This document shows positions 1 to 11,166 of a stretch of 64,000 bases of DNA, one piece after another; the stretch's first letter is position 1, and each line of letters starts with the position of its first letter. Source of the DNA: Cotesia glomerata (taxonomy: Eukaryota; Arthropoda; Insecta; Hymenoptera; Braconidae). The stretch covers positions 25,742,270 through 25,806,269 of the forward strand of contig NC_058164.1 of NCBI RefSeq assembly GCF_020080835.1, written 5' to 3'. Position numbers and translations under genes: made by a program. The notes beneath the pieces are model-generated. The model saw only the letters and a program-made list of their open reading frames with translations, ran no database searches and was not told the origin of the DNA.

Positions 1-345
1 TCTTAATGAGTATAACATCAGGATGAGCTTATATCCTTAAAATTGTCAATAGTTCACAAGATATTTCTTAAATTACTTTGTACTTTCTAAACTATAGACA
101 TTTTTAAAGATATAAGCTCATGTTGATGTTACACTCATCAAGAGCTTTCATTTGAGTACCCACATTCATTTTTGATATATTTTTCATATATACATATATA
201 TAAATATATAAAATATATGAAAAATTGATGTGGGTACTCAAATGAAAGCTCTCGATGAGTGTAACATCAGGATGAGCTTATATCTTTAAAAATGTCAATA
301 GTTTACAAGATACAAGATCATTTCTTAATTATATATCTAGGGATA
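1..345. repeat. Family B palindromic array (1)
   Basis: This is the right end of one inverted-repeat module followed by a complete one. The arms carry GAGTACCCACAT on one side and ATGTGGGTACTC on the other, around an AT-rich core of alternating TATA. Arms continue outward through AAGCTCAT/ATGAGCTT to a 'tgacatttttaaagatat' boundary. The array ends near 'tatctagggatagagt', an end also seen at 12.8, 23.5 and 59.7 kb. It lies in the COQ8 intron upstream of the missing last exon. Confidence 0.85.
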
Positions 346-398
346 GAGTATTTTTAAATGCAGCCTAAATAAATAATAATAAAAAATAACATTCTTAC

Positions 399-2794
399 TT
401 TTTGGTAACATTTTGCCCGCCGAAGTCATAAGCGTCATTTTTCTCGCTGAAAATCTCCCCGAGAATCATAACAGCGTCTACATGAGCCTTTTCCATGAGC
501 TTAGACTCATACCCGGTCAAGAATTTCATTTCTCTGGACAATCTGAGCACCTTATCTCGATCTCCATAACTCGCTCCGTTGATAATTTCAATATAATTAT
601 CCATAAATTTTTTTTCATAAGACCTGCAAGCTCCAAAGTCCAGAAGAATCATTTTTTTGGTCTCTGGGTTGTAGAAAAAATTCGCCCAGTTAGGATCCGT
701 CTGCATGTAGTAAAATACAAAGAGTTCTTTTAGGCATAAATGCATTATTAATTTGCATATGTGCTCGCGAGTTTCTATATCCATTTCTATGCACTTGTCT
801 ACTGGTACTCCGTCGATTAATTCTGAGGTTAATACTTGATTAGAACACAGCTCATCTATAAAAATAAAAATTTTTTTTATTTTTTAAAATAATATTTTAA
901 TTAAAAAAAAAATTTTTTTTAATTAAAATTTTTTTTTTATTTTTTAAATAATATTTTAATTAAAAATTTTTTTTTTAGTTTTTAATTAAAAAATTTTTTT
1001 TATTTTTTAAATAATTTTTTAATAAAAAATTCTTATTATTTTTTAAATAATTTTTTTAATAAAAAATTTTTTTGTATTTTTTAATTAATAATTTTTTTTT
1101 TTAGTTTTTAATTAAAAAATTTTTTTTATTTTTTAAATTATTTTTTAAATAATTTTTTTAATAAAAAATTTTTTTGTATTTTTTAATTAATAATTTTTTT
1201 TATTTACATAATAAATAATTAAATTAATATAAAAAAAAAAACTTACCAACAATTTTAGGGACATAATAATCAGGATAAGGCGCCAATAATTCTTTAAACT
1301 TCTTGGAGCACTCAGCTTCTCTGATATAATCAACCTCCCAGGATAATTCACGCTTAGCAACCTCAACTACATTGTCAATGAACATTCCCTCGGGGAAAAT
1401 ATTCCAGACTTTTAATACACCCACCAAATTATCAATGTCACTTTGAATTCCTTCTGCGACTCCAGGGTACTGGATTTTCATAGCGACTGATTGTCCATTT
1501 GAGAGAGTCGCTAGATGAACTTGACCTATTGATGCTGCTGCAAATGGCTTTTCGTCGAAAGTTGATACTTTGGATCTCCAATCGGGACCTAGTTCATTTA
1601 CTAACACTTTCTGGAATAATAACAATAAGAGTCAATTTATGATGATAAGAAATTAAGGCTGCATTCGAAAATTATCTCTAGATACATAATTAAGAAATGA
1701 TCTTGTATCTCGTGAACTATTGACATTTTTTAAGATATAAGCTCATCCTGATGTTATACTCGTCGAGAGCTTTCATTTAAGTACCCACATCAATTTTTTA
1801 TATATTTTATATATTTATATATATTATATATATGTATATATGAAAAATATATCAAAAATGCATGTGGGTACTCAAATGAAAGCTCTTGATGAGTGCAATG
1901 TCAGAGTGAGCTTATATCTTTAAAAATGTCAATCATTAAGAAATGACCTTGTATCTTCTGAACTATTGACATTTTTAAAGATGTAAGCTCATCCCGATGT
2001 TATACTCATCAAGACCTTTTATTTGAGTACCCACATCAATTTTTTATATATTTTTCATATATACATATATATAAATATATGAAAAATATATCAAAAATGC
2101 ATGTGGGTACTCAAAGGAAAGCTCTTGATGAGTGTATTGTCAGAGTGAGCTTATATCTTTAAAAATGTCAATAGTTTAGAAAGTACAGTGCAATTTAACA
2201 AATATCTTGTGAAATATTGACATTTTTAAAGATATAAGCTCACTCCGACATTACACTAATTAAGACCTTTCATTTGAGTACCCACATCAATTTTTCATAT
2301 ATTTTATATATTAATATATATTATATATTTGTATATATGAAAAATATATCAAAAATGCATGTGGGTACTCAAATGAAAGGTCTTGATGAGTATAACATCG
2401 GGATGAGCTTATATCTTTAAAATAAATATTATATATATGAATATATGAAAAATATATGAAAATGCATGTGGGTACTCAAATGAAAGCTCTTGATGAGTGC
2501 AATGTCAGAGTGAGCTTATATCTTTAAAAATGTCAATAGTTTAGAAAGAACAGTGCAATTTAACAAATATCTTGTGAACTATTGACATTTTTAAAGATAT
2601 AAGCTCACTCCGACATTACACTAATTAAGACCTTTCATTTGAGTAACCACATGAATTTTTCATATATTTTATATATTAATATATATTATATATATGTATA
2701 TATGAAAAATATATCAAAAATGCATGTGGGTACTCAAATGAAAGCTCTTGATGAGTGTAACATCGGGATGAGCTTATATCTTTAAAATATATAT

Positions 2795-2830
<36 letters not shown>

Positions 2831-2850
2831 TGTTATATATATATATATAT

Positions 2851-2932
<82 letters not shown>

Positions 2933-5833
2933 ATTCATTTTCATAGATTAATATATTTATATATATATATATATATGAATATATTAATCTATGAAAAATA
3001 TATGAAAATGCATGTGGGTACTCAAATGAACGCTCTTGATAAGTGTAACATCAAGATGAGCTTATATCTTTACAAAAGTGAATAGTTAAGAAAGTACAGT
3101 GCAATTTAACAAAAGTCATTATTTAATATATATTTACTTAAATAAATACTTACATGAACTTGCCAAGTTGGCATAAAATCAGCGCTTTGTCTGACCCTTT
3201 CAAAAGCTTTTTGAAGTTCTGGACTGATTACATTGTTATCTTGGATACTTAAAATTTGTCCGATTTTCAATGCAGCTCCTAAAAAAATTAACCATACATA
3301 AATAAACAAAAAAAAAAAGTAATAAATATATTTACATTAATCAAAGAATTAAAAATTCTTTAGACTAATGTAAAATAAAATAAGTATTTCAAATTCTTTA
3401 GATTAATGTAAAATGAAACAAGTATTTTATCAACCTCTAACTTTACAAAGCGTAGCAACAATTCTCTCAGCATTAGCTTTAGTCAAAAAAACATTATCCA
3501 AAGTATTTCCAACGCTAGTTTCTTCTTTGAGACCAAAAGTCCTTCGGCTGAACTCAGCAAGAGTTCCAATACCTAATCCAACTCCTAGAGTTGCAAAACT
3601 AGCCATTCTTCCTATTCTAGTGCTTGGTACTTTTCTTTCTCTTGCTTCTGTTGATAACTAAAAAAAATAATAATAAATTTTTTGAAAAAAAATTTTAGTA
3701 AATTTTTTGAAAAAAAATTTTAGTAAATTTTTTGAAAAAAAATTTTAGTAAATTTTTTGAAAAAAAATTTTAGTAAATTTCTTGAAAAAAAATTTCAATA
3801 AAATTGAAAGAATAAAATTTAAAAAAAAAATTAATAATAGATTTTTTGGAAAAAAATTTCAACAAAATCAAAAAAAAAAAATTAATAAAATTTTTTGGAA
3901 AAAAATTTTAATTTAAAAAAAAATTTCTTACAGTAACTCGTGGTTTAACAACAGGTCTCTTAGCATCTGGTTCAATAATTTTCTCACTCAAAGTTACTTG
4001 AACCTTCGGTTCAATAATTTCACCTTCTGTCTTATCACCAATTTTTTTTTCATGTTCAATTTCGAGTTTCCTTAGCAGTTGTTTGTCTTTATCACTCAAT
4101 TCTATTTTAGGAATAGTTTTTTCCAGGGTACCAATCGTCTCTATTTTTTCTTTGACGCTGCTGTACTTGATGGAAACTTCTACGACAGTTGGTTCAGTAG
4201 ATGGTGGTGATGCTGGTGATGCTGGTGATGCTGGTGGTGGCTCTTCATTTTTTGGCTTTATTTCTCGAGGGTCTTTTGCGGGATTTAAAACTTCTAACTT
4301 AGAACCTAAATGACTTTTTTCTAAAGGTACTCCTGTTAATTCTAAGGCTGATTGTTTTGTATACTCTCGGATTCCTTTTTCAACTACGCAAAGCCTATCC
4401 AGAAGATCTTTTGTCTCTGTGTATAATTTTTGCTGGAATTTAAAAAAATTTTTTTATAATTAAAATCTTAAAACTTTTATTTAAAATTTTTATTTGAAAA
4501 TTTTATTTAAAATTTTTATTTAAAAATTTTATTTAAAATTTTTATTTAAAAATTTTACTTAAAATTTTTATTTAAAAATTTTATTTAAAATTTTTATTTA
4601 AAAATTTTATTTAAAATTTTTAATAAATAATAAAATAAATAAAGAAAATTTTATTTAAAATTTTTATTTAAAAATTTTATTTAAAATTTTATTTAAAAAT
4701 TTTATTTAAAAATTTTTATTTAAAAATTTTTAATAAATAATAAAAAAAATTTTTATTTAAAAATTTTATTTAAAATTTTTATTTAAAATTTTTAATAAAT
4801 AATAAAATAAATAAAAAAAATTTTACTTAAAATTTTTATTTAAAAATTTTATTTAAAATTTTTATTTAAAAATTTTATTTAAAATTTTTAATAAATAATA
4901 AAATAAATAAAAAAAATTTTACTTAAAATTTTTATTTAAAAATTTTATTTAAAATTTTTATTTGAAAATTTTATTTAAAAATTTTATTTAAAAATTTTAT
5001 TTAAAATTTTATTTAAAAATTTTATTTAAAATTTTTATTTAAAAATTTTATTTAAAAATTTTATTTAAAATTTTTAATAAATAATAAAAAAAATTTTATT
5101 TAAAATTTTTATTCAAAAATTTTATTTAAAATTTTTATTTAAAAATTTTATTTAAAATTTTTAATAAATAATAAAATAAATAAAAAAAATTTTATTTAAA
5201 AATTTTATTTAAAATTTTTATTTAAAAATTTCATTTAAAATTTTAATAATTTTTTTTATTAAAAAAATTTCAATATTACAAAATTTTTTATTAATAATTA
5301 GATATATAAAATAAAAAATGATTATTTAAAATTAATTAATTAAAATAAAATTTGTTTTTGTTATAATTTAGTTAAAAAAAATTATTATCAAAAATTTAAT
5401 TAATAATTTTTGTAGAATTAATTTTTTTTGAGTAATTTTATTAACAAGGTAAATTTTAAAATTTAATCCTAATTTTAAATATTAAATAATTGATAAAAAA
5501 AAATTTTACATAAAGTAATTTTAAAGAATTATTAATAAAATTTTTATTAATAATTAAAAATTAAAAATTTATCAAAATAAATAAATTAGTATTGTTAAAA
5601 AATTTAATTTAATAGTAAAAAAAAAAAATTTCTAAACTTACTGGAACCTTACTTGGATCAATATCTCGAAATTTTTCAACAACTCCTTTTAAATTCGCCT
5701 CCGCAGCAGATTTTACACTTGAATTAACAACAACATTTTTAATACAATCTTTTTGGTGTTTTAAAAATGCATTTCCGACTAATTGAGCGCCTTTTATTAC
5801 TCCAATTAAATCGGAACTCCATGGGCGCACCAT
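399..5833 (-). CDS. Coq8: COQ8/ADCK3 atypical protein kinase, coenzyme Q synthesis (3' end outside window)
   Basis: COQ8 is a mitochondrial UbiB-family atypical kinase/ATPase that supports the coenzyme Q synthesis complex. Exons by GT-AG junctions with matching phases: 5642-5833 (start ATG), 3932-4432, 3435-3657, 3154-3278, 1247-1610 and 399-855. These give about 620 residues, and exon 6 ends in phase 2, so a last exon lies left of the window. Family hallmarks in order: the KxGQ motif (KIGQ, exon 4), the alanine-rich loop AAASIGQ replacing the glycine loop, the VAMKIQYPG lysine, the ExDY motif (EVDYIREA), the catalytic QTDPNWANF and the DFG motif (LLDFGACR). Exon 2 is low-complexity, with a PPASPASPAS run made by a short GGTGATGCT minisatellite. 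Introns are filled with AT-rich and palindromic repeats. The start is the first ATG of a conserved-looking N-terminus; a 5'UTR intron upstream is possible. Confidence 0.95.
856..1246. repeat. AT-rich low-complexity COQ8 intron
   Basis: Intron between exons 5 and 6, almost entirely runs of T and A in units such as AAAAAATTTTTTTTATTTTTTAAATAAT. No motif other than the splice ends is visible. Confidence 0.8.
1655..3112. repeat. Family B palindromic array (2) with TA tracts
   Basis: About five inverted-repeat modules fill the COQ8 intron between exons 4 and 5. Modules alternate arms 'gagctttcatttgagtac' and its complement around cores of TATATA. The core near 2780-2940 has expanded into long (TA)n. 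The left edge begins with 'tatctctagatacataatt', the complement of the family's right end. Adjacent arms share variants (for example CACTCCGACATT-type changes), so an arm can pair with either neighbour. Confidence 0.88.
3662..3931. repeat. Short AT minisatellite in COQ8 intron
   Basis: About five copies of a 24-nt unit (TTTTTTGAAAAAAAATTTTAG plus AAA) stand just upstream of exon 3, followed by degenerate copies up to exon 2. It fills the intron. Confidence 0.8.
4433..5641. repeat. COQ8 intron 1, simple ATTTAAAA tandem repeat
   Basis: Roughly 4480-5260 is a near-continuous array of ATTTAAAATTTTT units with occasional AATAAATAATAAAA spacers. The rest up to exon 1 is unstructured AT-rich DNA. 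No coding content is seen. Confidence 0.8.
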
Positions 5834-6382
5834 TGCTAAGGAATTATTGTGTCACAACCTGACGCAATAATAAAACAAAAATTATAAAATAAAATTTTAC
5901 AAATTTATAAATAAATTTATAAATTATATAATAATCATATATGTTAATAATTATTTATTTCATATATTTTTATATTAATTAAAATTTAATAATTTTTGTA
6001 ATTTAGGTTAGATTATAAATATTAAAAATTAGTTTTATATTACCTGAATGTTTTTTACAAGTCTTAACTGGGGTAAGTTGGATTTTTATTAAAAAAGTAG
6101 AAAATTATTTTGATTGTTGTTGTTATTGTTAAAAATTTTAAATGAAATTGATAAGTGAGGTTTTTGTGTTGAAAATGACAGTGACCTTGGAGAACACTAG
6201 CGACATCTTTAGTTAAATTTGAAAAGGTTTTTGTATTAAGTTTTTTTGAAAGTAAGATTTGAAATGTGGCGGGAAAAATTTTTTTTAGAAAATTATATAT
6301 AATTTTATTCTAAAAAAAAGAGTTAGAAAGTTTTTATAATTATATAAAATTTAAATAGTGAAATATTATTGAAATAATTATT
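5834..6382 (-). other. COQ8 5' flank
   Basis: Upstream of the COQ8 start. A possible 5'UTR exon ends near 6045 with a CAG|GTAATA-type donor, and acceptors GTCAG or CTTAG lie just before the ATG. This is suggestive only. No TATA box or initiator can be assigned. Confidence 0.3.
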
Positions 6383-6655
6383 AACTAGGAACCTTGCAGT
6401 CACTACGTGACTGCTGTGACTTGTAAACTAGTTTTATAGCTATAAATAAATAAAATTTTGCTTTATTAAATACTGATTTTTGGTAAATTGCACTGTACTT
6501 TTTTAATTAAACTTTACTTTTTTAATTACAGTGCAATTTAACGAATAACTTGTGAACTATTGACATTTTTTAAAATGTAAGCTTATCCCGATGTTACACT
6601 TATAAAGAGCTTTCATTTGAGTACCCACATGCCTTTTTGATATATTTTTCATATT

Positions 6656-6721
<66 letters not shown>

Positions 6722-7523
6722 GAAATATATGAAAAATTGATGTGGGTACTCAAATGAAAGGTCTTAATGAGTGAAACTTTAGGATGAGCTTATATTTTAA
6801 AAAATGCTAATTGTTCACAAAATATTTGTTAAATTGCACTGTACCTTCTTAAATATTGACATTTTTAACGATATAAGCTCAGACCGATGTTACAATCATC
6901 AAGAGCTTTCATTTGAGTACCCACATGCCTTTTTGATATATTTTTCATATTTACATATATATATATATATATATAATATATATAAATATATGAAATATAT
7001 GAAAAATTGATGTGGGTACTCAAATGAAAGGTCTTAATGAGTGAAACTTTAGGATGAGCTTATATTTTAAAAAATGCTAATTGTTCACAAAATATTTGTT
7101 AAATTGCACTGTACCTTCTTAAATATTGACATTTTTAACAATATAAGCTCAGACCGATATTACAATCATCAAGAGCTTTCATTTGAGTACCCACATGCTT
7201 TTTTGATATATTTTTCATATATACATATATATGATATATATATAAAATATATAAATATATGAAAAATTGATGTGGGTACTCAAATGAAAGGCCTTGATGA
7301 GTGAAACTTTAGGATGAGCTTATATTTTAAAAAATGTTAATTGTTCACAAAATATTTGTTAAATTGCACTGTACCTTCTTAAATATTGACATTTTTAACA
7401 ATATAAGCTCAGACCGATATTACAATCATCAAGAGCTTTCATTTGAGTACCCACATGCTTTTTTGATATATTTTTCATATATACATATATATGATATATA
7501 TATATAAAATATATAAATATCAT
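6383..7523. repeat. Family B palindromic array (3)
   Basis: It begins with the family's left end, AACCTTGCAGTCACTACGTG, itself a small inverted repeat (CAGTCAC/GTGACTG). About four inverted-repeat modules follow. Units near 6780-7090 and 7090-7400 are almost identical, indicating recent tandem duplication. The array is cut off at 7523, where a different repeat begins. Confidence 0.88.
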
Positions 7524-8278
7524 ATTTTCCAATTTTAGAGTTTAGAAACGGCCAAATTTATTGATGGCCATAAATCCTTAAACTTAGAAACTGACACAAA
7601 TTAATGTCCAAGATTGTACGTGTGTATGTGTGTGTGAAAGTATGTGAACCACTTATAACTTTTGAACGACTCATCCGATTTTATCGCGATTGGTGCCATT
7701 TGGAAGGGCTTGGCCCAACTTAGAAATCTTAAAAAAACTAAGAAAAAAAATTTTTTCAAACGTGGTTTTTTTTGGATAACTTTTAAACGGCTCTACCGAT
7801 CGATTCCAAAAACTCATCAGCTTTAGACAATGAAAAACCACGTCGATCGTCACCAAGCTGGTCAAAATCGGTTTACTCATTCGAGAGATATCGTGAACGA
7901 AAGAAAACCGAAAAAAGTGTTTTTTCGAAATTACTCCGAAATTTTCGGTTCGAACAATTAAAACCTGAAAATTATTTATGGGGCTGATAAAACTGCGTCG
8001 AATGCCGCCAACCGCGTGAAAATCGGTGGATCCATTCAAAAGTTATTGCGGTTTGAAAATTCCAAAAGTAGTGTTCTATGAAACTTCTATCAGACTTTTG
8101 AGCTCGAAGAGCTCAAATGCATATAAATACTATCTCTTTGACCTCAGCGAGCTCAAAATATCACATAAATTAGATTTTGAGCTCAAAAATCTCAAAAACA
8201 TCATAAGTAAAATTTTAAGCGCCCAGGTATGGAATTAGCGGGAAGTTGCAGGGATGGCCTTTAGGGTCAACCGTTTTC
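7524..8278 (-). repeat. Family C repeat with gagctc hairpins, copy 1
   Basis: Non-coding repeat containing phrases such as 'cttttgaacgactcatccga' and 'aaccgcgtgaaaatcgg', several TTGAGCTC...GAGCTCAA hairpins (8095-8205), and the terminal phrase 'gttgcagggatggcctttag' just before the junction at 8278. Open frames here (7671-8039 and 8026-8238) cross the repeat and look accidental. Confidence 0.75.
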
Positions 8279-8610
8279 CTAATTTTTTTTTTGAAATTTT
8301 TATAAATTTTTCAACACGTTTACACTCACAAGGAAAAATAAAAACTGAAATATTTAATTTTATGGTTAAGTTTTACTTATAAGGACACTTTTCGGAGGAA
8401 ATGGTAATTGTATTGTACAGAGGAAAGATTGTAAGCGTATACCTGCATGAAAAGATAATGCAAAATAAATTTGTAAGACGGTAATTTTTCTATTCTTGGA
8501 AGAAAGTCATTAGTAAATTTTAAATCACTCACTTTGAAGATTTATCATTCATTTTTGGATAATAGAAAGCTTATTTAGAAGAAAATTTTAAAATAAAATT
8601 TAGTATATTG
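8279..8610 (-). repeat. Copy of the leader of the coiled-coil ORF element
   Basis: Reverse-complement match to the region just upstream of the intact coiled-coil ORF (13.3-13.6 kb). It shares the phrases 'acactcacaaggaaaaat', 'aaggacacttttcggagg' and 'gtaagcgtatacctgc'. Here the leader runs into the Family C repeat instead of an ORF, so this copy lacks coding sequence. 8611-8754 is unassigned AT-rich DNA. Confidence 0.75.
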
Positions 8611-8754
8611 GTTCTATGATTCTTGATTCTCCGACAAAATATCCCCGAAAATTAATCCTAAATATATAGCCGGAGTTTTTGAATAAAACGATAAACAAAA
8701 AAAAATTAAAAATGAAATAGTTAATTTATTTAAACAATTTTATCTTTTGTACAC

Positions 8755-9215
8755 TGTAAAAATACCAAGTCGATCGCCGCCAGTCCGGTCAAAATCGGTT
8801 GATTCGTTCGTCAGTTATCGTTGACGAAAGAAAACCGAAAAAAGTGTTTTTTCGGAATTACTCCGAAGTTTTCCACTCTGTCAATATAAACTTAAAGATT
8901 TTTTATGAAGCTTAAAAAACTGCGTCGAATGCTACCAACCGCGTGAATAATCGGTTCATTCATTCAAAAGTTATTGCGATTTGAAAATTAAAAAAATAGT
9001 GTTTTATCAAACTTTTGAGCTCGAAAAGCTCAAAAGCATACAAAAGCTATTTTTTTGAGCTCGGAGAGCTCAAAATAATACACAAATTGTATTTATGAGC
9101 TCGGAGAGCTCTAAAACGTCATAAGTTCAATTTCAAGCGTTTAGGTATAGAATTGGCGGGAAGTTGCAGGGATGGCCTTCAGGGTCAACCGTTTTCCTAA
9201 TTTTTTATTTATAAA
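8755..9215 (-). repeat. Family C repeat, copy 2
   Basis: Second, shorter copy of the 7.5-8.3 kb repeat in the same orientation. It has three gagctc hairpins (9016-9112) and the same 'gttgcagggatggccttc' end. It is truncated at the distal side near 8755. Confidence 0.75.
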
Positions 9216-9685
9216 TTGTTGTTGATCTTGACTACCCACATGCACTTTTCATATATTTTATAAATATTATATCTACAAGATATATGAAAAAATTCATGTG
9301 GGTACTCAAATGAAAGGTCTCGATGAGTATAAAATCATAATGGACTTATATTTATGAAAATGTTAATAATTAACGAATGATAATGTATATTGTTAACTAA
9401 TGATGTTTTTAACGATATAAGCTCATTCCGGTGTTACACTTATCAAGAGCTTTCATTTGAGTACCCACATGCATTTTTGATATATTTTTCATATATACAT
9501 ATATATAATATATATATAAGTATATAAAATATATCAAAAATTCAAGTGGGTACTTCAATTAAAGGTCTTGATGAGTGTAATGTCGGAGTGAGCTTATATC
9601 TTTAAAAATGTCAATAGTTCACAAGATACACGGTCATTTTATATATTATATATATATATACTAAAATGTATAAAATAAATACATT

Positions 9686-9762
<77 letters not shown>
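9216..9762. repeat. Family B palindromic array (4) and TA microsatellite
   Basis: One degenerate and one good inverted-repeat module (about 9395-9630), followed by a long alternating TA tract from about 9680 to 9762. Confidence 0.85.
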
Positions 9763-9770
<8 letters not shown>

Positions 9771-10322
9771 TTGACAATTTTTAATAATAATTAATTTATA
9801 AAAAAAAATAAATAAAAACATTATAATAATAATTAAAATGAAATATTATTAAAAATAATAGATTAAATTTTTAATAATTAAATATAAAAGGGGTTCATAA
9901 AAATATTTTCTTTACAAAAATTTATTTATTTCTAAATTCATTTATTTTTGGAGTGAATTTTATTATTAATAAAAATTAACTCCTTCTCGGAGTAAATATC
10001 ACTCAATTAAAAATCATTCACTCTTCATTCACTCCGCGTTCACTCCGCAAATTTTTTACAGTCTACTCTTAATAATACAGATTTATTTAAATTCTTAATT
10101 TAATATTATTATTATAACTTAGTTTTTTTCAGTTAAAAATAATAATTTTAATTTGTAAATAATTAATTTTCATTTAAATAATTAATAGCCTTTGATTTAA
10201 ATTTACATTAAAATTTTTATTATTCAAAATTTCTTTTTTTAATTACAGATAATTATAATTATTGTAAGTAAACTCCACTGACCACCTCTCTGACTTTTTT
10301 CGAGACCTTGTAATTTAAAAAA
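9763..10322. other. AT-rich spacer
   Basis: No gene seen. A small run of 'cattcactc' words (CACTCCGCGTTCACTCCGC) lies near 10010-10050; otherwise AT-rich. Confidence 0.5.
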
Positions 10323-10967
10323 TTAAAACTGAGCATTCTCTGAGTGAAATAGCTCTTGCATTAGATTCCTTATACGAAACCTGTAATTTACCCAGTCGAA
10401 TTTAGGTGATGCTTCTTCATCTTCTTCATCTTCATCTTCTTCATCTCCTTTATCTCCTTCATCTTCTTCATCTTCTTCATCTTCTTGCTCAAATCCTTTC
10501 AAGATTTTTTCATAATTCTCCATTGCCGAAAGCTTCAACATTCTCTCCGTTTCTTCTCTGAAAATGTTATTCTTCCTTTCTTTTTGCAACTGCTCCTCCG
10601 CGAGTTTCGCCTTCTCTAAAGCCGCGTTTAGACGAACCTGAAGATCCTCCGAGCCGTCGTTAATCCTCCGGCACTTTTGATCGAGCTTGACAATTAATTC
10701 GCTGAGTTTATTTATCTCACTCTTCATTTCCTCCCTCGCACTCTTTATTTCTTCTTTTATTAACGTCACTTCTTCCAAAATTACGTCCACTGATTCAAAT
10801 TCTTCGCTCTTAAAGCTTCATTCTACTTCATTAACTTCACTATCGATTTTTTTAACATCACTATTTAATTTTTCTTTGTCTGAATCTTTATTTTCACGGA
10901 ATTCCCTGAATTTCGCGAGGTTTAATCGCAATTCTTTATGCAATCTGGCAACTTGATCGATTTGCAT
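10323..10967 (-). pseudogene. Degenerate coiled-coil LINE ORF1-like copy
   Basis: Paralogue of the intact ORF at 13602-14624 in opposite orientation. Reading from ATG at 10967, it follows the same protein (MQIDQ..., VILEEVTLIKEE, KCRRIND) but has an in-frame TGA at 10818-10820, codon 50, where the intact copy has arginine. After about 150 shared residues it loses the RNA-binding half. Instead it has an acidic D/E run (10420-10490, GAA/GAT repeats) and an unrelated end (FDWVNYRFRIRN...). A shorter frame could start downstream of the stop (10790). A relic of a retroelement-type gene is the most likely reading. Confidence 0.75.
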
Positions 10968-11160
10968 TTTAGAAATTTTTTTTTAAAATTTTAATAAATT
11001 TTTCAACACGTGTGCACTCACAAGGAAAAATTAAGACTGAAAGATTTTATTTAATGGATGAGTTTTACTTAAAAGGACACTTTTGGGGGGAAATGGTAAT
11101 TGATTGTACAGAGGTAAGATTGTAAGCGTATACCTGCCTGAAATGACAATGCAAAAATGG
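10968..11160 (-). repeat. Leader of the degenerate coiled-coil copy
   Basis: Mirror image of 13.39-13.60 kb: 'cacgtgtgcactcacaagg', 'aaggacacttttgggggg' and 'gtaagcgtatacctgcctg' appear in the same order. It shows that the two ORF copies are head to head with shared leaders. Confidence 0.75.
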
Positions 11161-11166
11161 ATTGTA

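Noticed and set aside
413..733. Plus-strand open frame
   Set aside because: Shadow of COQ8 exon 6 on the other strand.
2810..3085. Open frame of 91 codons made of Y and I
   Set aside because: It is a (TA)n tract translated; composition alone explains it.
9639..9821. 60-codon Y/I frame
   Set aside because: TA microsatellite.
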